A stretch of DNA of 57,137 bases from Deltaproteobacteria bacterium (GTDB taxonomy: Bacteria; Desulfobacterota; Syntrophia; Syntrophales; Smithellaceae), in contig JANYAY010000080.1 of assembly GCA_025361065.1 (NCBI GenBank), forward strand, positions 1 to 57,137, in the 5' to 3' direction. The notes beneath the pieces were generated by a model that saw nothing but the letters and a program-made list of their open reading frames with translations, did not search any database and was not told the origin of the DNA. The position numbers and the translations under genes are program-made. Shown in pieces: positions 45,583-54,888 of the stretch (position 1 is the first letter of the stretch; each line of letters starts with the position of its first letter).

Positions 45583-46395
45583 TCAATAAATTGCATAGCC
45601 CGGCCAGGTAGCCAGCGCCTTTAAGTAACGCTCTTCAATGAGTTCTTTGTTTTCTCTAAATACAGGATCGCGGCCGGTATGCTTCTGGTAGGTAATAGAG
45701 TTGACAAAATCGCTGGTACCGTCCAGTGTAATTGTTGTGATGTCAATGAACTCTTTTGCTATTGCAAAGAATTCCTTTTGATAATCAGGATGCGCAGTTA
45801 AAACACCATATCCTTTTTCAAAAAAATGCAGGTTCCTGCTGGGCACATGCGTGTAGTCATAGCCTACGAGATAACAATGATCAAACCCCATATATATAGC
45901 TAAAAGAATCGAGGTCGTCAGAGAGCCCTCAAAAGCATTAATGCGCCGCGTAATAAAATCGGCGGGCAGCCGGTCATCGTTAATGTCTCTAAATAAATAT
46001 TTGACGTTCCTGGCCCGCAAAAACGGGTAATTGGAAAGATGCAGAAAAAATTCTTTTTCCGGATATTTTTTTATGATTCCTCTATACGCCCTCATAATGG
46101 GCTCTTTGATAATTATTTTCGCTGGATTGGCTGTTCTGATAATTGGTGAAAAACACCATGGTTCAACAATTACCAAATACATTGCCTGCAGTTTATTAAA
46201 GTCGTTGTGAAAAGGAAGATACCCGCAAGGGATAGTAATTTTATCAGCGAAAGCTGCCAGATCGAACCATTTCAACGATACTCCACCGCCAATCAGATAG
46301 CAGCTCTCACCGCGATGGACATCCTTATATCGATGAATTTTCGCCAGTGTCGGTTTGGCCAAAGGCAATACTAATTTTGCTAATGTGTTTTTCAT
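45583..46395 (-). CDS. Putative nonulosonate transferase (DUF115/GT42-like)
   Basis: This soluble 270-residue protein has YLIGGGVSLKWFDLAAF near residue 34 and SLTTSILLAIYMGFDHCYLVGYDYTHVPSRNLHFF near 170. These two segments resemble the nucleotide-binding GxGPSLK and late GhxxhxLxGxD motifs of DUF115 proteins and GT42 sialyltransferases. Next to LegI, PseI, Wzx and Wzy it is a candidate for the transferase of a CMP-activated nonulosonate. This is an inference from pattern and context. Confidence 0.55.
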   Translation of the reverse strand: MKNTLAKLVLPLAKPTLAKIHRYKDVHRGESCYLIGGGVSLKWFDLAAFADKITIPCGYLPFHNDFNKLQAMYLVIVEPWCFSPIIRTANPAKIIIKEPIMRAYRGIIKKYPEKEFFLHLSNYPFLRARNVKYLFRDINDDRLPADFITRRINAFEGSLTTSILLAIYMGFDHCYLVGYDYTHVPSRNLHFFEKGYGVLTAHPDYQKEFFAIAKEFIDITTITLDGTSDFVNSITYQKHTGRDPVFRENKELIEERYLKALATWPGYAIY

Positions 46396-46476
46396 GGACT
46401 AAGCTATCCACACCAATTGCCGCCGGAGATATGCTGACGGCACGGCTGTTTTAAAGAATAGGGAAATGATGCCGCC

Positions 46477-47964
46477 TCAACTTTTTCCCGGCAACCGGAA
46501 CTTCCCCAGAACGGCCAGGAAAGTAGACTGTAAGAGCTTGTCTTCCTTGAATAATTTGGCATAATAGATTGTGCCGCCAATAAAGCTCACCAGCAGAATG
46601 GTCAAGGTGGAAGCCGAAAAATACCATTTAACGGCCGCCACAACAATGATTACCGGCAGACAGGTCAGGAAACATTTCAATAAAATAGCAAATATTCTTG
46701 ATAATGGCACACCCACAAAACGAATCATCAACAAACCGAACGTGAAGAACAATAAACCGCTCAGCAAAGAAAGCAAACTCAAAGCCAGATAAATATTCGT
46801 CAGCAACCCGCCGGCAATAATCGCAATAAAACTGATAACAGCGTTCGCGATGTTTATAATGAGGCCAAATTCCTGCTTTTCCAGGACATTCACCAACGCC
46901 AAAGACGGGCCCATTATAAAGCTGATAAATATTGAAAAACTCAGAATTTGACAATAAACACCTGCTTGTGCCCACTTGGCCCCGAAGACGACAGCGAAAA
47001 GGTTATCACCAATAACAGCCAGTACCAGGAAGGCCAGCATTGACAGCCAGGTCATCTGCTTGAAAAGAATTTCCACTATGGAGGCCCGCAAACCTTCCTC
47101 CCGCGCAGCAGCCGCCCTTTGATAAAATATCTCCACTATGGAACTGCCTACAAAAGTCGCTGGCATACTCAGTACGGCAATTCCTAATCCATAATATCCA
47201 ACGGCCGAGGTGGAAAAATAAGATGCAAACAAAAACACTGTCATTAAACCCGAGAGGCGGTTCACGAGTTCAGTCCCCAGATTGTACATGGGAAATTTAC
47301 GATAGCGTTTGATCCCCTGGAACATTTCACGCCAGTTGACACTGCGCTTAAATAATTTCCCGCTCGCCTGCCAAATCCGCCCCCCCAGAATGCCATTCAT
47401 TATCAGGGAACTGATTATTCCACCCATAATTAACGCGCCTGTCGTTGCCAAACCGGCAATCCCAGTGCCAATAATCGCGACTTTGTTGACCACAGCTAAG
47501 GAGATCTTGGAGGCAGCGACACGACCAAACTGTTTGCTACGCACATTCCAAGGCACCAGCGCCAGCTGCAGACCATACAACAATACACTTATCGGGATAA
47601 TCCACAGGTAGAGAAGCAGTTCCGGCGATTTCAGCCAGCGGCACAGCGACTCTGAAGCAAGCCAGTTGAATGGTAAGGTCAGTGCCGCTACCAGCACTGT
47701 AAACCCGAGACAGACGCAGAACATATTGGCAGCGACCTCTTCCTTTTCGGGAAGAACTATTGCACCGTTGTAGCCCATGGTGGCAAATATGCAGATTGGC
47801 ATTAATACGGAACCAAATAAAGTAAATGCGCCATAGACATCCGGGGCATATAATCTAGTCACTATTGGCATTAAAATTATACCGAGAAGCTGCGTAACTA
47901 GTGGGGCGGTGGCCATTTTCAGCACATCCCCGGCAAATGAGCTTTTTTGCTGGTGCATTGTCAT
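46477..47964 (-). CDS. wzx: Wzx-type O-unit flippase
   Basis: This 495-residue protein has 12-14 hydrophobic segments of the MATE/oligosaccharide-flippase fold, starting FAGDVLKMATAPLVTQLLGIILMPIVTRLY with RLYAPDVYGAF. It would move the lipid-linked repeat across the membrane. It overlaps pseI by four bases (ATGA). Together with wzy and wzz it indicates Wzx/Wzy-dependent assembly rather than an ABC route. Confidence 0.9.
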   Translation of the reverse strand: MTMHQQKSSFAGDVLKMATAPLVTQLLGIILMPIVTRLYAPDVYGAFTLFGSVLMPICIFATMGYNGAIVLPEKEEVAANMFCVCLGFTVLVAALTLPFNWLASESLCRWLKSPELLLYLWIIPISVLLYGLQLALVPWNVRSKQFGRVAASKISLAVVNKVAIIGTGIAGLATTGALIMGGIISSLIMNGILGGRIWQASGKLFKRSVNWREMFQGIKRYRKFPMYNLGTELVNRLSGLMTVFLFASYFSTSAVGYYGLGIAVLSMPATFVGSSIVEIFYQRAAAAREEGLRASIVEILFKQMTWLSMLAFLVLAVIGDNLFAVVFGAKWAQAGVYCQILSFSIFISFIMGPSLALVNVLEKQEFGLIINIANAVISFIAIIAGGLLTNIYLALSLLSLLSGLLFFTFGLLMIRFVGVPLSRIFAILLKCFLTCLPVIIVVAAVKWYFSASTLTILLVSFIGGTIYYAKLFKEDKLLQSTFLAVLGKFRLPGKS

Positions 47965-49019
47965 CGTGCTGATATCAAATTCCAGCTCAAAGGAGTCCCC
48001 TTTTTTATGTCTTCTTCTGCTTTTTTGCCCAATATTTCTCGGATGTATTTTGGCGCAAGCCCCTTTCCGGGGCGGATGGAACGAATGTTGTCTTTAGTAT
48101 ATTCTTCGCCCCTTTTAATGTCTTTTACAGCGAAAAGTGAACGACGAAATGCCCGGCTGACAACTTCATTTTCCATAACCGTATAACTTACCTCGCCAAT
48201 TGCTTTTTCTACCACGCGGATGGCATCAACCATGGATTGGAACTCCTCTGGTTCAAGTGAAAAAGCACTGTCCGGACCCGGGATGGATCGCGATATCGTA
48301 AAATGCTTTTCGACAACGCAGGCCCCCAAAGCCACTGCTGCCACAGGCACGGCAATACCCAGGGTATGGTCTGACAACCCCACCGGCAGATTAAAAGCTT
48401 GAGCCAGGTGCGGGATCGTTCGCAAGTTCATCTCTTCAGGAAGGGCCGGATAGGAACTGGTGCATTTCAGCAAGACAATCTCCCTGCCGCCGGCTGCTCC
48501 AGCTGTCCGTACTGCCTCATCAATTTCAGCTAAAGTCGCCATTCCTGTGGATATGATCATTGGCTTACCTGTCCGGGCCACCCGTTGAATCAAAGGAAGA
48601 TCTATCAATTCCGGTGAAGCGATTTTATAGGCGGGCACGTCCATTTTCTCGAGAAAATCGACGGCGGTATGATCAAAAGGAGAAGAAAAAAAATCTAAAC
48701 CGACACTGTTGGCAATTTCCTTCAGTTGCGGCTGCCACTCCCAAGGAGTATATGCCTCTTTGTATAAATCGTAAAGTATTTGTCCTTCCCAGATTGTCCC
48801 TTTACCTGTCTGGAAATACTCGTTGTCACAGTTCATCGTAATCGTGTCAGGTGTATATGTCTGAATCTTTATGGCATTGGCACCCGCTGCTTTAGCTGCA
48901 TGGACGATCCGGACAGCCTGCTGGAAATCCTGATTATGGTTGGCGGACATCTCAGCTATTATGTATACGGGTTGCTTGCCGCCGATTTTACTGTTCCCGA
49001 TCATAAATTCTTTTTTCAT
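47961..49019 (-). CDS. pseI: Pseudaminic acid synthase
   Basis: This NeuB-family enzyme of 352 residues has VYIIAEMSANHNQDFQQAVRIVHAA, the Pse-type variant of the N-terminus, IKIQTYTPDTIT, SSPFDHTAVDFLEKM, ISTGMATLAEIDEAV and a SAF domain with FRRSLFAVKDIKRGE. It condenses 6-deoxy-diacetamido-altrose with phosphoenolpyruvate to form a pseudaminic-type acid. It overlaps WbqC and wzx by four bases each. Confidence 0.92.
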   Translation of the reverse strand: MKKEFMIGNSKIGGKQPVYIIAEMSANHNQDFQQAVRIVHAAKAAGANAIKIQTYTPDTITMNCDNEYFQTGKGTIWEGQILYDLYKEAYTPWEWQPQLKEIANSVGLDFFSSPFDHTAVDFLEKMDVPAYKIASPELIDLPLIQRVARTGKPMIISTGMATLAEIDEAVRTAGAAGGREIVLLKCTSSYPALPEEMNLRTIPHLAQAFNLPVGLSDHTLGIAVPVAAVALGACVVEKHFTISRSIPGPDSAFSLEPEEFQSMVDAIRVVEKAIGEVSYTVMENEVVSRAFRRSLFAVKDIKRGEEYTKDNIRSIRPGKGLAPKYIREILGKKAEEDIKKGTPLSWNLISAR

Positions 49020-49798
49020 AATAATTCCTCCTCGCCCGCTCCTGCTTGCTGCAGCTCCCCTTTCCCCGCCGTCATCTCATCCCAGTTCAACCATTTTGCT
49101 GTTCCCTGGGCAATCAGATCCATTGTCTGCTCCGGTCCGATATTCATCAGGGCGTCCAGCACGGAAAGATAAGGGACGAAATCATCTTTGGCCCCCACTT
49201 GTGTATAAGCCCTAGGCTGGAAATCCTGAAAGAGCACCTCTACATCCGGCAGAGGAAACAGGCCATCGGCCAGCATATAGTCGAATGAGCCCCTGGCACA
49301 ATAGTACGTGTCCGCACAGTTTGCTCTCAATAACTCAGCTACACGGCCGGATCTCTGATCAACTGACGGGAACTCTGAGCTTAAAAGGAAGTCCCTTCTT
49401 AAACCGAGCAGTTCACTGGCCAGCTTGATAAAAGCAATATTCTGGGCAGCCAGAGAATCCGGCTTCTGCAATAGCCACTCTTGGACACGCGGTGCAACAA
49501 GTGGATAGTAACTTGCTTTGGAATAATTCTGCTGTATCCTCTTCCACATCTTCATCCGCCAGGGTAGCGTTTCATTGATCAATGCGCAATTGAGCGGTTC
49601 GCCGAAAGATACCGCTTTGTGAATGGGAACCGAATACCAATCGATTTGTCCTTTATTGACGAAAAGACGGTTCCGCTGGTGGTAACTTTGTACGGAAAAC
49701 TGAAAATCATCAAGGATAACAAATCTTTCGGATTGATAGATCAGTTCAAAGAATCCTTGCCAGGGGAGAAAGGCAGGCTGCATCATTGCTATTTTCAT
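49016..49798 (-). CDS. WbqC family protein
   Basis: This 260-residue protein begins MKIAMMQPAFLPWQGFFELI and has DDFQFSVQSYHQRNRLFV, hallmarks of WbqC. The family is common in O-antigen and pseudaminate loci and has been proposed to act as an acyl- or aminoacyl-group transferase. Its four-base overlap with pseI places it in the Pse operon, so it may supply an unusual N-acyl group where PseH is lacking. The exact role is unknown. Confidence 0.85.
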   Translation of the reverse strand: MKIAMMQPAFLPWQGFFELIYQSERFVILDDFQFSVQSYHQRNRLFVNKGQIDWYSVPIHKAVSFGEPLNCALINETLPWRMKMWKRIQQNYSKASYYPLVAPRVQEWLLQKPDSLAAQNIAFIKLASELLGLRRDFLLSSEFPSVDQRSGRVAELLRANCADTYYCARGSFDYMLADGLFPLPDVEVLFQDFQPRAYTQVGAKDDFVPYLSVLDALMNIGPEQTMDLIAQGTAKWLNWDEMTAGKGELQQAGAGEEELL

Positions 49799-49819
49799 TT
49801 TTTGACCGGGCGCAAAAGA

Positions 49820-50356
49820 TTACTTTTTTCTTTCACCTATTTTTTTGGCTGGACTGCCGACATAGATTCCCCAAGGTTCAACATCTTTATTCACAAAACT
49901 TGCCGCCCCAATAACAGCACCCTCGCCTATAACAATATTAGGCATTAATGTGCATCTTGCTCCGATATAAGCGTCATCATGAATGGTCAGTTTTCCATAT
50001 AATGCTTTCGATGAACCTTCGGGCAGGCCGTCAACCATTTTCAAACCTTCGCCGTGCGAATATACTGCCGACAGCAAAACGGTCCCGGTCCCAATAGACA
50101 CCCTGTCGCCAATGATTGTCTCTCCTCCGCCCCAAATAACAGTCTGAGGCTGCATATCTGAATATTGACCGATTTTAACTCCCATGCCAGCAAAGATGAA
50201 CGCGAAATCCCTGATTTTACAGTAATCTCCCAAATCCACGAGATGGGGAAACGCAATTTTAGCCAATGGATAAATGCGGACACCCACACCGCAGGATCTC
50301 AGTTTGCCCATTACATTATCACCCATTAACTCAATGTCTTTGATTTCCGCCAGCAT
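49820..50356 (-). CDS. Hexapeptide-repeat acyltransferase in Pse operon
   Basis: This left-handed beta-helix protein of 178 residues has IGQYSDMQPQTVIWGGGETIIGDRVSIGTGTVLLSAVYSHGEG and IHDDAYIGARCTLMPNIVIGEGAVIGAASFV with a His in SHGEG. Start ATG 50356 follows AGGAGGTG; the ORF-track GTG is inside that site. It may N- or O-acylate the Pse precursor. No GNAT-type PseH is visible in the window. Confidence 0.85.
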   Translation of the reverse strand: MLAEIKDIELMGDNVMGKLRSCGVGVRIYPLAKIAFPHLVDLGDYCKIRDFAFIFAGMGVKIGQYSDMQPQTVIWGGGETIIGDRVSIGTGTVLLSAVYSHGEGLKMVDGLPEGSSKALYGKLTIHDDAYIGARCTLMPNIVIGEGAVIGAASFVNKDVEPWGIYVGSPAKKIGERKK

Positions 50357-50368
50357 GCTACCCACCTC

Positions 50369-51385
50369 CTATTGCTGTCCTAATAGTCGCCTGCGCTTTT
50401 CGACAAGGAAACTGAATTCACCGCTTTCCATCTCTTGTTTATAATCAACCAGCATATCAGCAAAAGAGTAGCGTGGTGACCATCCAAACTCTTTTCTGGC
50501 TTTGCTGTTATCATAAAAGAAAGGCTCAAGCGAATTAGGCTTTTCCGGTTTATAAATTATTTCCGATTTGCCGTGCGTCCGGCAAAACACCTTGACTATT
50601 GTCTCCACTTCTTCCCGGAGCGTTACTGCCCGGCCGGATGTTATATTGTATAAACCTGCCGCGTTACTACTCTTCAGGACCCGGACAAAAGCTTCTGTAA
50701 CATCCTTAATATAAATAATATCTCTGCCCTGATCGCAATCACCCCAAACTTCTATTGGTTTGCCGGCTATGGCATTCTCAACAAATATTTGAAAGCCCGT
50801 TTTAATCGGCTTTCCGTGCCAGAATATTTGCGTGTGCGGTCCGTATCCATACACCGGCGGCAATCTGAAAACTATTCCTTGCAGGCCGTATTTTTTCCTG
50901 TAATGTTCTAGACAGTCTTGCGCTGCACTTTCCGAAATGCTGAACATCGCGTATTCGCCATCATATTTAATGGAACGTCCATCCTCTTCGCGAACTGCTT
51001 TCCCGCACTGCCAAAGTCCCTGCGTATTGCGATGCGAACTGGCATAGATAATTTTATTGACTTGCGCTTTGCGGCAATATTCTAAAACATTGATGGTCCC
51101 GCTGACGTTAACTTCAATGTACTTTGACGGATCGTAACTTGCCGCACTTACATTGGCGGGCTGCAGTGCCGCCAGATGAATGACGGCATCGACACCGGCG
51201 CCAGGCAATTGCCGGAAATCTTCTTTTTTCGTAATATCTGTGTTGATGTACGAGATGCCTTTTTCTTCATAGTAGTCTTTCCCTGCGCCATTTATGTCGG
51301 AAGCCAGAATACTTACCCCCTCTTTTACAAGGCGATCAGCGAGATAAGTTCCGATAAAACCGGCAGCACCAAATATAATTATCAT
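50369..51385 (-). CDS. NAD-dependent epimerase/dehydratase
   Basis: This extended SDR of 338 residues has IIIFGAAGFIGTYLADRL and a region around YAMFSISESAAQDCLEHY where the usual YxxxK is replaced by a Ser/Glu/Ala-rich stretch. ASSHRNTQGLW replaces the common SSxxVYG. It does not show the TDK-MxxxK site of PseB, so I do not call it PseB. It may epimerise or reduce a sugar nucleotide. Start 51385 has GGA upstream. Confidence 0.75.
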   Translation of the reverse strand: MIIIFGAAGFIGTYLADRLVKEGVSILASDINGAGKDYYEEKGISYINTDITKKEDFRQLPGAGVDAVIHLAALQPANVSAASYDPSKYIEVNVSGTINVLEYCRKAQVNKIIYASSHRNTQGLWQCGKAVREEDGRSIKYDGEYAMFSISESAAQDCLEHYRKKYGLQGIVFRLPPVYGYGPHTQIFWHGKPIKTGFQIFVENAIAGKPIEVWGDCDQGRDIIYIKDVTEAFVRVLKSSNAAGLYNITSGRAVTLREEVETIVKVFCRTHGKSEIIYKPEKPNSLEPFFYDNSKARKEFGWSPRYSFADMLVDYKQEMESGEFSFLVEKRRRLLGQQ

Positions 51386-51442
51386 TTTGTCATCCACGCA
51401 CACTAAATATTAGCATAAATATTTCCCTAAATGCAGATCCCT

Positions 51443-52354
51443 TTATGTCTCCGGTGATACTGCATAACCAAATCCTGTTTTGCCATAGCCATTCCCGCAA
51501 TAAAGCATATAGTTCTTACCCTTGTGATTGAAAACAAAAGGATAACAAATCATTTCCGAATCCCAACCATTCTCTGACAAACTGATCCCGACCTTGTCAT
51601 CCATCCGCTCAAACCGCATTCCGTCATCAGACTCGGCATATCCCATTTTATAACCGCCCGACCCGATGGCGTAGCAGTACCACATGCGATAAAGATTATT
51701 TTCTTTAATTATCGAAGCCCTTGATACACGTGACTCATCCGGATATTTATAATCAACAGAGACAAGCCCTTTTCTGACCCAATGGATGCCGTCGGAAGAC
51801 TCGGCATATTTTATATTGTACTTGGGCAAGTCTTCATTTTGCCATTCGTCAGCAGAATCATACCACATTCGCCAAATGCCATTTTCAATGAGAATACAGG
51901 AAATCACCAGTATCGAGAACGGTTCTTCATTTGTTCTGCTTAAAATTGGCGCCCTTGAGTAGCGGGAGAAAGTCTTTCCGTCATCTGTGCTGATAGCCAA
52001 TCCCGATACCTCGCTGGCCCTTACAGATGACCTCTTGTTCCAGCCAAAGTAATATAAGTACCTGATACCATTATGATTTACCATATAAGTTGGACTGACA
52101 CCATTATCATCAAAACAACCAAGCTGCCCCAAACCCAAAACAGGTGTTTCACTTATTTTAATAATATTATGCAGCTCATTGATGTTAATTTCTATATATC
52201 CGATGTGGGAGCGATTCCCTGCATCCCGACCCGAGAAAAATATTCGGTAAAGATCCTCGCCAATCTGATCCGCTACCGGTAGCATAGCGTGCGTGACAAC
52301 CCAGTCATATTGACCGGCCGGTTTAAAAAGCAAACCCTTTTTGACCCAATTCAT
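51443..52354 (-). CDS. Five-bladed beta-propeller protein, glycoside-hydrolase-like
   Basis: This 303-residue protein has about five repeats of 50-60 residues. Each contains a tyrosine/tryptophan strand and a S-D/S-G-x-x-(W/F) turn: LAISTDDGKTFSRYSR, YAESSDGIHWVRKG, YAESDDGMRFERMD, and NGIWRMWYDSADEW and NNLYRMWYCYA strands. This matches GH43/GH130-type propellers. No signal peptide is seen, so it may act in the cytoplasm on a sugar intermediate or bind one. Its role in the Pse operon is unknown. Confidence 0.7.
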   Translation of the reverse strand: MNWVKKGLLFKPAGQYDWVVTHAMLPVADQIGEDLYRIFFSGRDAGNRSHIGYIEININELHNIIKISETPVLGLGQLGCFDDNGVSPTYMVNHNGIRYLYYFGWNKRSSVRASEVSGLAISTDDGKTFSRYSRAPILSRTNEEPFSILVISCILIENGIWRMWYDSADEWQNEDLPKYNIKYAESSDGIHWVRKGLVSVDYKYPDESRVSRASIIKENNLYRMWYCYAIGSGGYKMGYAESDDGMRFERMDDKVGISLSENGWDSEMICYPFVFNHKGKNYMLYCGNGYGKTGFGYAVSPET

Positions 52355-52365
52355 TTACCAACTCC

Positions 52366-53352
52366 TCAGGAAATATTATTTAAGAATATATCAACTAATT
52401 CGTTTTTACCTTGTCCGATTTCCAAATTCATAATGAAATCATCATAAGGATCGATAAAATTGCTTTTCGCCAGAATATCGGCCAATTTATCAATCTCACT
52501 TTTATCAAAAGTCTGTATAAAGCCATGATATGCTTGCGCCTGCACTGCATTCTGATGCAAGGCAATAGCCGGGGTGAATAGAGACAGTGCCTCGAATAAA
52601 GAAAGCCCCGGGGAGGCCATGACTAAATCGGCAGCAAGCATCATCTCCGCTATATTCTTTATATTTTTATAAATTTGCACATTGGCGCTTTTAGTCGCAT
52701 GTTTTGCCAAAACGTGATGAATCTCATCATTAAAATTAAAACCAGCACCTAATATTACGTCGATAAAATAATTTTCCGGCAATCCCAGCAATTCATCAAG
52801 AGCCGCAGACGTTATATTCAAGGGATCACTACCGCCAAACATAATCAATATTCTTTCAATTTTACCTGCAACACTTTTAGTCTTCTTGCTTGGCGTATAA
52901 AATTCTTTTCTCAAAACCCAGTACCGGGGCCCGAAATAGTAAAGCGTCTTTGTTTCCTCGTCAAAATACTTTATATTTTTAAAAGAGCTGCCGAAATCTG
53001 CGGTTACGGCAAGATCGGCGTATTTATTCGCGGCGGTTATGTTGGTAAAGATGGCCAGTTTCGCAGACGTTTCTTCTTTAATGCTTTTGGCAAAATCTTC
53101 CGCCACATCTATCTTGTCAATGATAACCCATTGCGGAGCAATCTTCTGGATGGTCTGCAGCAACTCATCATCATTGGTTTTACCGATAACGGTAAAGTGC
53201 GAATCCTTGATTTGATTGACGACAAAATTATCACTTTTGGTAAGAAATACTATTTCCGCCCTGCTCTTCAGCTCCTGGGCCAGGGTTACCGACTGCTGGA
53301 CATGGCCCATGCCAATTTCTTTTCCGCCGTCAGTAACAAAGGCAATTTTCAC
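52366..53352 (-). CDS. pseG: UDP-diacetamido-trideoxy-altrose hydrolase (PseG)
   Basis: This GT-B-like nucleotide hydrolase of 328 residues has VTDGGKEIGMGHVQQSVTLAQEL, the IGxGHxxR/Q motif of PseG, and GGSDPLNITSAAL near residue 190. It releases UDP from the diacetamido-L-altrose nucleotide to give the PseI substrate. It overlaps pseF by one base at its start, so the two are coupled. Confidence 0.85.
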   Translation of the reverse strand: MKIAFVTDGGKEIGMGHVQQSVTLAQELKSRAEIVFLTKSDNFVVNQIKDSHFTVIGKTNDDELLQTIQKIAPQWVIIDKIDVAEDFAKSIKEETSAKLAIFTNITAANKYADLAVTADFGSSFKNIKYFDEETKTLYYFGPRYWVLRKEFYTPSKKTKSVAGKIERILIMFGGSDPLNITSAALDELLGLPENYFIDVILGAGFNFNDEIHHVLAKHATKSANVQIYKNIKNIAEMMLAADLVMASPGLSLFEALSLFTPAIALHQNAVQAQAYHGFIQTFDKSEIDKLADILAKSNFIDPYDDFIMNLEIGQGKNELVDIFLNNIS

Positions 53353-54095
53353 TATTCACCTAATTTTTTTTGTTTTATATCTTTGTTAATTAATAATAAT
53401 TCGGGATGGCTGTCGAGGAAATCAATGATATCTTCAGCATAAAACATTTTATCTTCAGCATAGAGTTTTTTAAATATTTCGTCTACCAGATTAAAATCTT
53501 CTTGTGTATCGATCGTTAATCTGATTTCCGGCCTCGTTAACTTTTTTTCTGCGGCGAGAAACTTTATTTTGAATAATTCCGGATGTCGATAGATATATGG
53601 CGTTACGTGTTCCCGTTCATAGTTGTGTTTTGCTTCCTTGTCTACTTTTTGCAACGTCGCGCAACTGAATATCTCGGCATCCAGTCCGCGCGGGAAATAG
53701 TTGTCGACATCAATCGCCGCATAATCAACTTTTTCCGTTAAATAGTATTCAACCATAAAATCGACCAGCACCGGATCTATTAAGGGGCAATCTGCCGTAA
53801 CACGGATAATATCAGTGACAGCGAATTGTTCTGCGGCCTGCAGATAGCGCGACAATACATCATTGGCACTGCCTCGGACGCAATGACAGCCAATCTTCGT
53901 TGCATATTCGGCCAGGGCGTCGTCTTCGTTTGTATCTGGTATCGCCAGAATAATATCATCAATTTTTTGGCAGTATTGCAATCTCTCGATGACGTGAGAT
54001 ACGACTGGTTTATTACATATCTCCAGCAACACTTTTGCCGCAAGTCTCGTTGATGTCATTCTGGCCTGAATTATCACCCCGATATTTCTCGCCAT
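53352..54095 (-). CDS. pseF: CMP-pseudaminic acid synthetase (SpsF/PseF family)
   Basis: This 247-residue cytidylyltransferase starts VIIQARMTSTRLAAKVLLEI, the SpsF/PseF signature, and has RVTADCPLIDP for metal binding and IRLTIDTQEDFNLV. It activates the pseudaminic-type acid as CMP-sugar for transfer. A second CMP-synthetase (legF) in the window shows that two different nonulosonates are activated. Confidence 0.88.
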   Translation of the reverse strand: MARNIGVIIQARMTSTRLAAKVLLEICNKPVVSHVIERLQYCQKIDDIILAIPDTNEDDALAEYATKIGCHCVRGSANDVLSRYLQAAEQFAVTDIIRVTADCPLIDPVLVDFMVEYYLTEKVDYAAIDVDNYFPRGLDAEIFSCATLQKVDKEAKHNYEREHVTPYIYRHPELFKIKFLAAEKKLTRPEIRLTIDTQEDFNLVDEIFKKLYAEDKMFYAEDIIDFLDSHPELLLINKDIKQKKLGE

Positions 54096-54098
54096 TGC

Positions 54099-54743
54099 TT
54101 ATTTCTTCTCCAGAAAATACATTGCATCAACGTTGTCATTTGTTAAATATTTCATGAACTCTTCCCGCACCAGCTGCAAATTGCGGAAACGTTCGCGGTA
54201 CATCCTGGAGAAATCGCCCTTCCACATCAGTGCGTTTTGCTCCCGGTAAGGAACATTAATATACTGGTCGCAATAATATTCTGCGCCCCAGATAAACCGT
54301 TTCGAGCAGCGATATATCTCATCAAAAACGGCATTAATATCCTGGGGTGCTATGTGGATAAGCAGGCCGGATGTAAATACAATATCAAAGTAGCCGTCTT
54401 TATAAGGGATATCAAATGCCGAACCCCGAATGATGTTAATATTTTTTGTCCGGCTTTTCGCTATTTCCACAGCATACGCTTGCAGTTCAACACCATACAA
54501 ATTCGTGAACCCGGCCTTTTGCAGACAAAGCAGCTGATTGCCTATATTCGAACCTACTTCCAGAATTTTTACATCCAAAGGAATACTCCTGAGAAATATT
54601 TCATTCATATGGCTTCTCGTAAATCCATAATTCCCTATCCAGAGATTTTCCATTTCCTCTAATGTCATGCAATTTCTATCAGTGTACTGCTTACCAAATT
54701 CACCCGACCACTGCTCAATTTGTTCCGTTTTCTTCATTTCCAA
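54099..54743 (-). CDS. Pseudaminate-associated methyltransferase
   Basis: This 214-residue SAM methyltransferase belongs to the pseudaminic acid biosynthesis-associated methylase group: QIEQWSGEFGKQYTDRN at the N-terminus, ILEVGSNIGNQLLCLQK for SAM binding and TSGLLIHIAPQDINAVFDEIYRCSKRF. It probably methylates the nonulosonate or an intermediate. It lies three bases upstream of pseF, within the Pse operon. Confidence 0.85.
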   Translation of the reverse strand: MEMKKTEQIEQWSGEFGKQYTDRNCMTLEEMENLWIGNYGFTRSHMNEIFLRSIPLDVKILEVGSNIGNQLLCLQKAGFTNLYGVELQAYAVEIAKSRTKNINIIRGSAFDIPYKDGYFDIVFTSGLLIHIAPQDINAVFDEIYRCSKRFIWGAEYYCDQYINVPYREQNALMWKGDFSRMYRERFRNLQLVREEFMKYLTNDNVDAMYFLEKK

Positions 54744-54888
54744 TCCCTTCGCGGTTTAATTAGCCCGTAAAACTAAAAGCTTCGCCATCAACGGTGCCGG
54801 CAACGACTCCTTATACCTGGCAGAAGATTTTTTAAATGTTCCGGTAGCTGTCAGGATGACACAGGCACTTGTTTTCATCAAATATTTA

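Noticed and set aside
50369-51385. PseB assignment for the epimerase
   Set aside because: It lacks the TDK and MxxxK motifs seen in PseB-type dehydratases.
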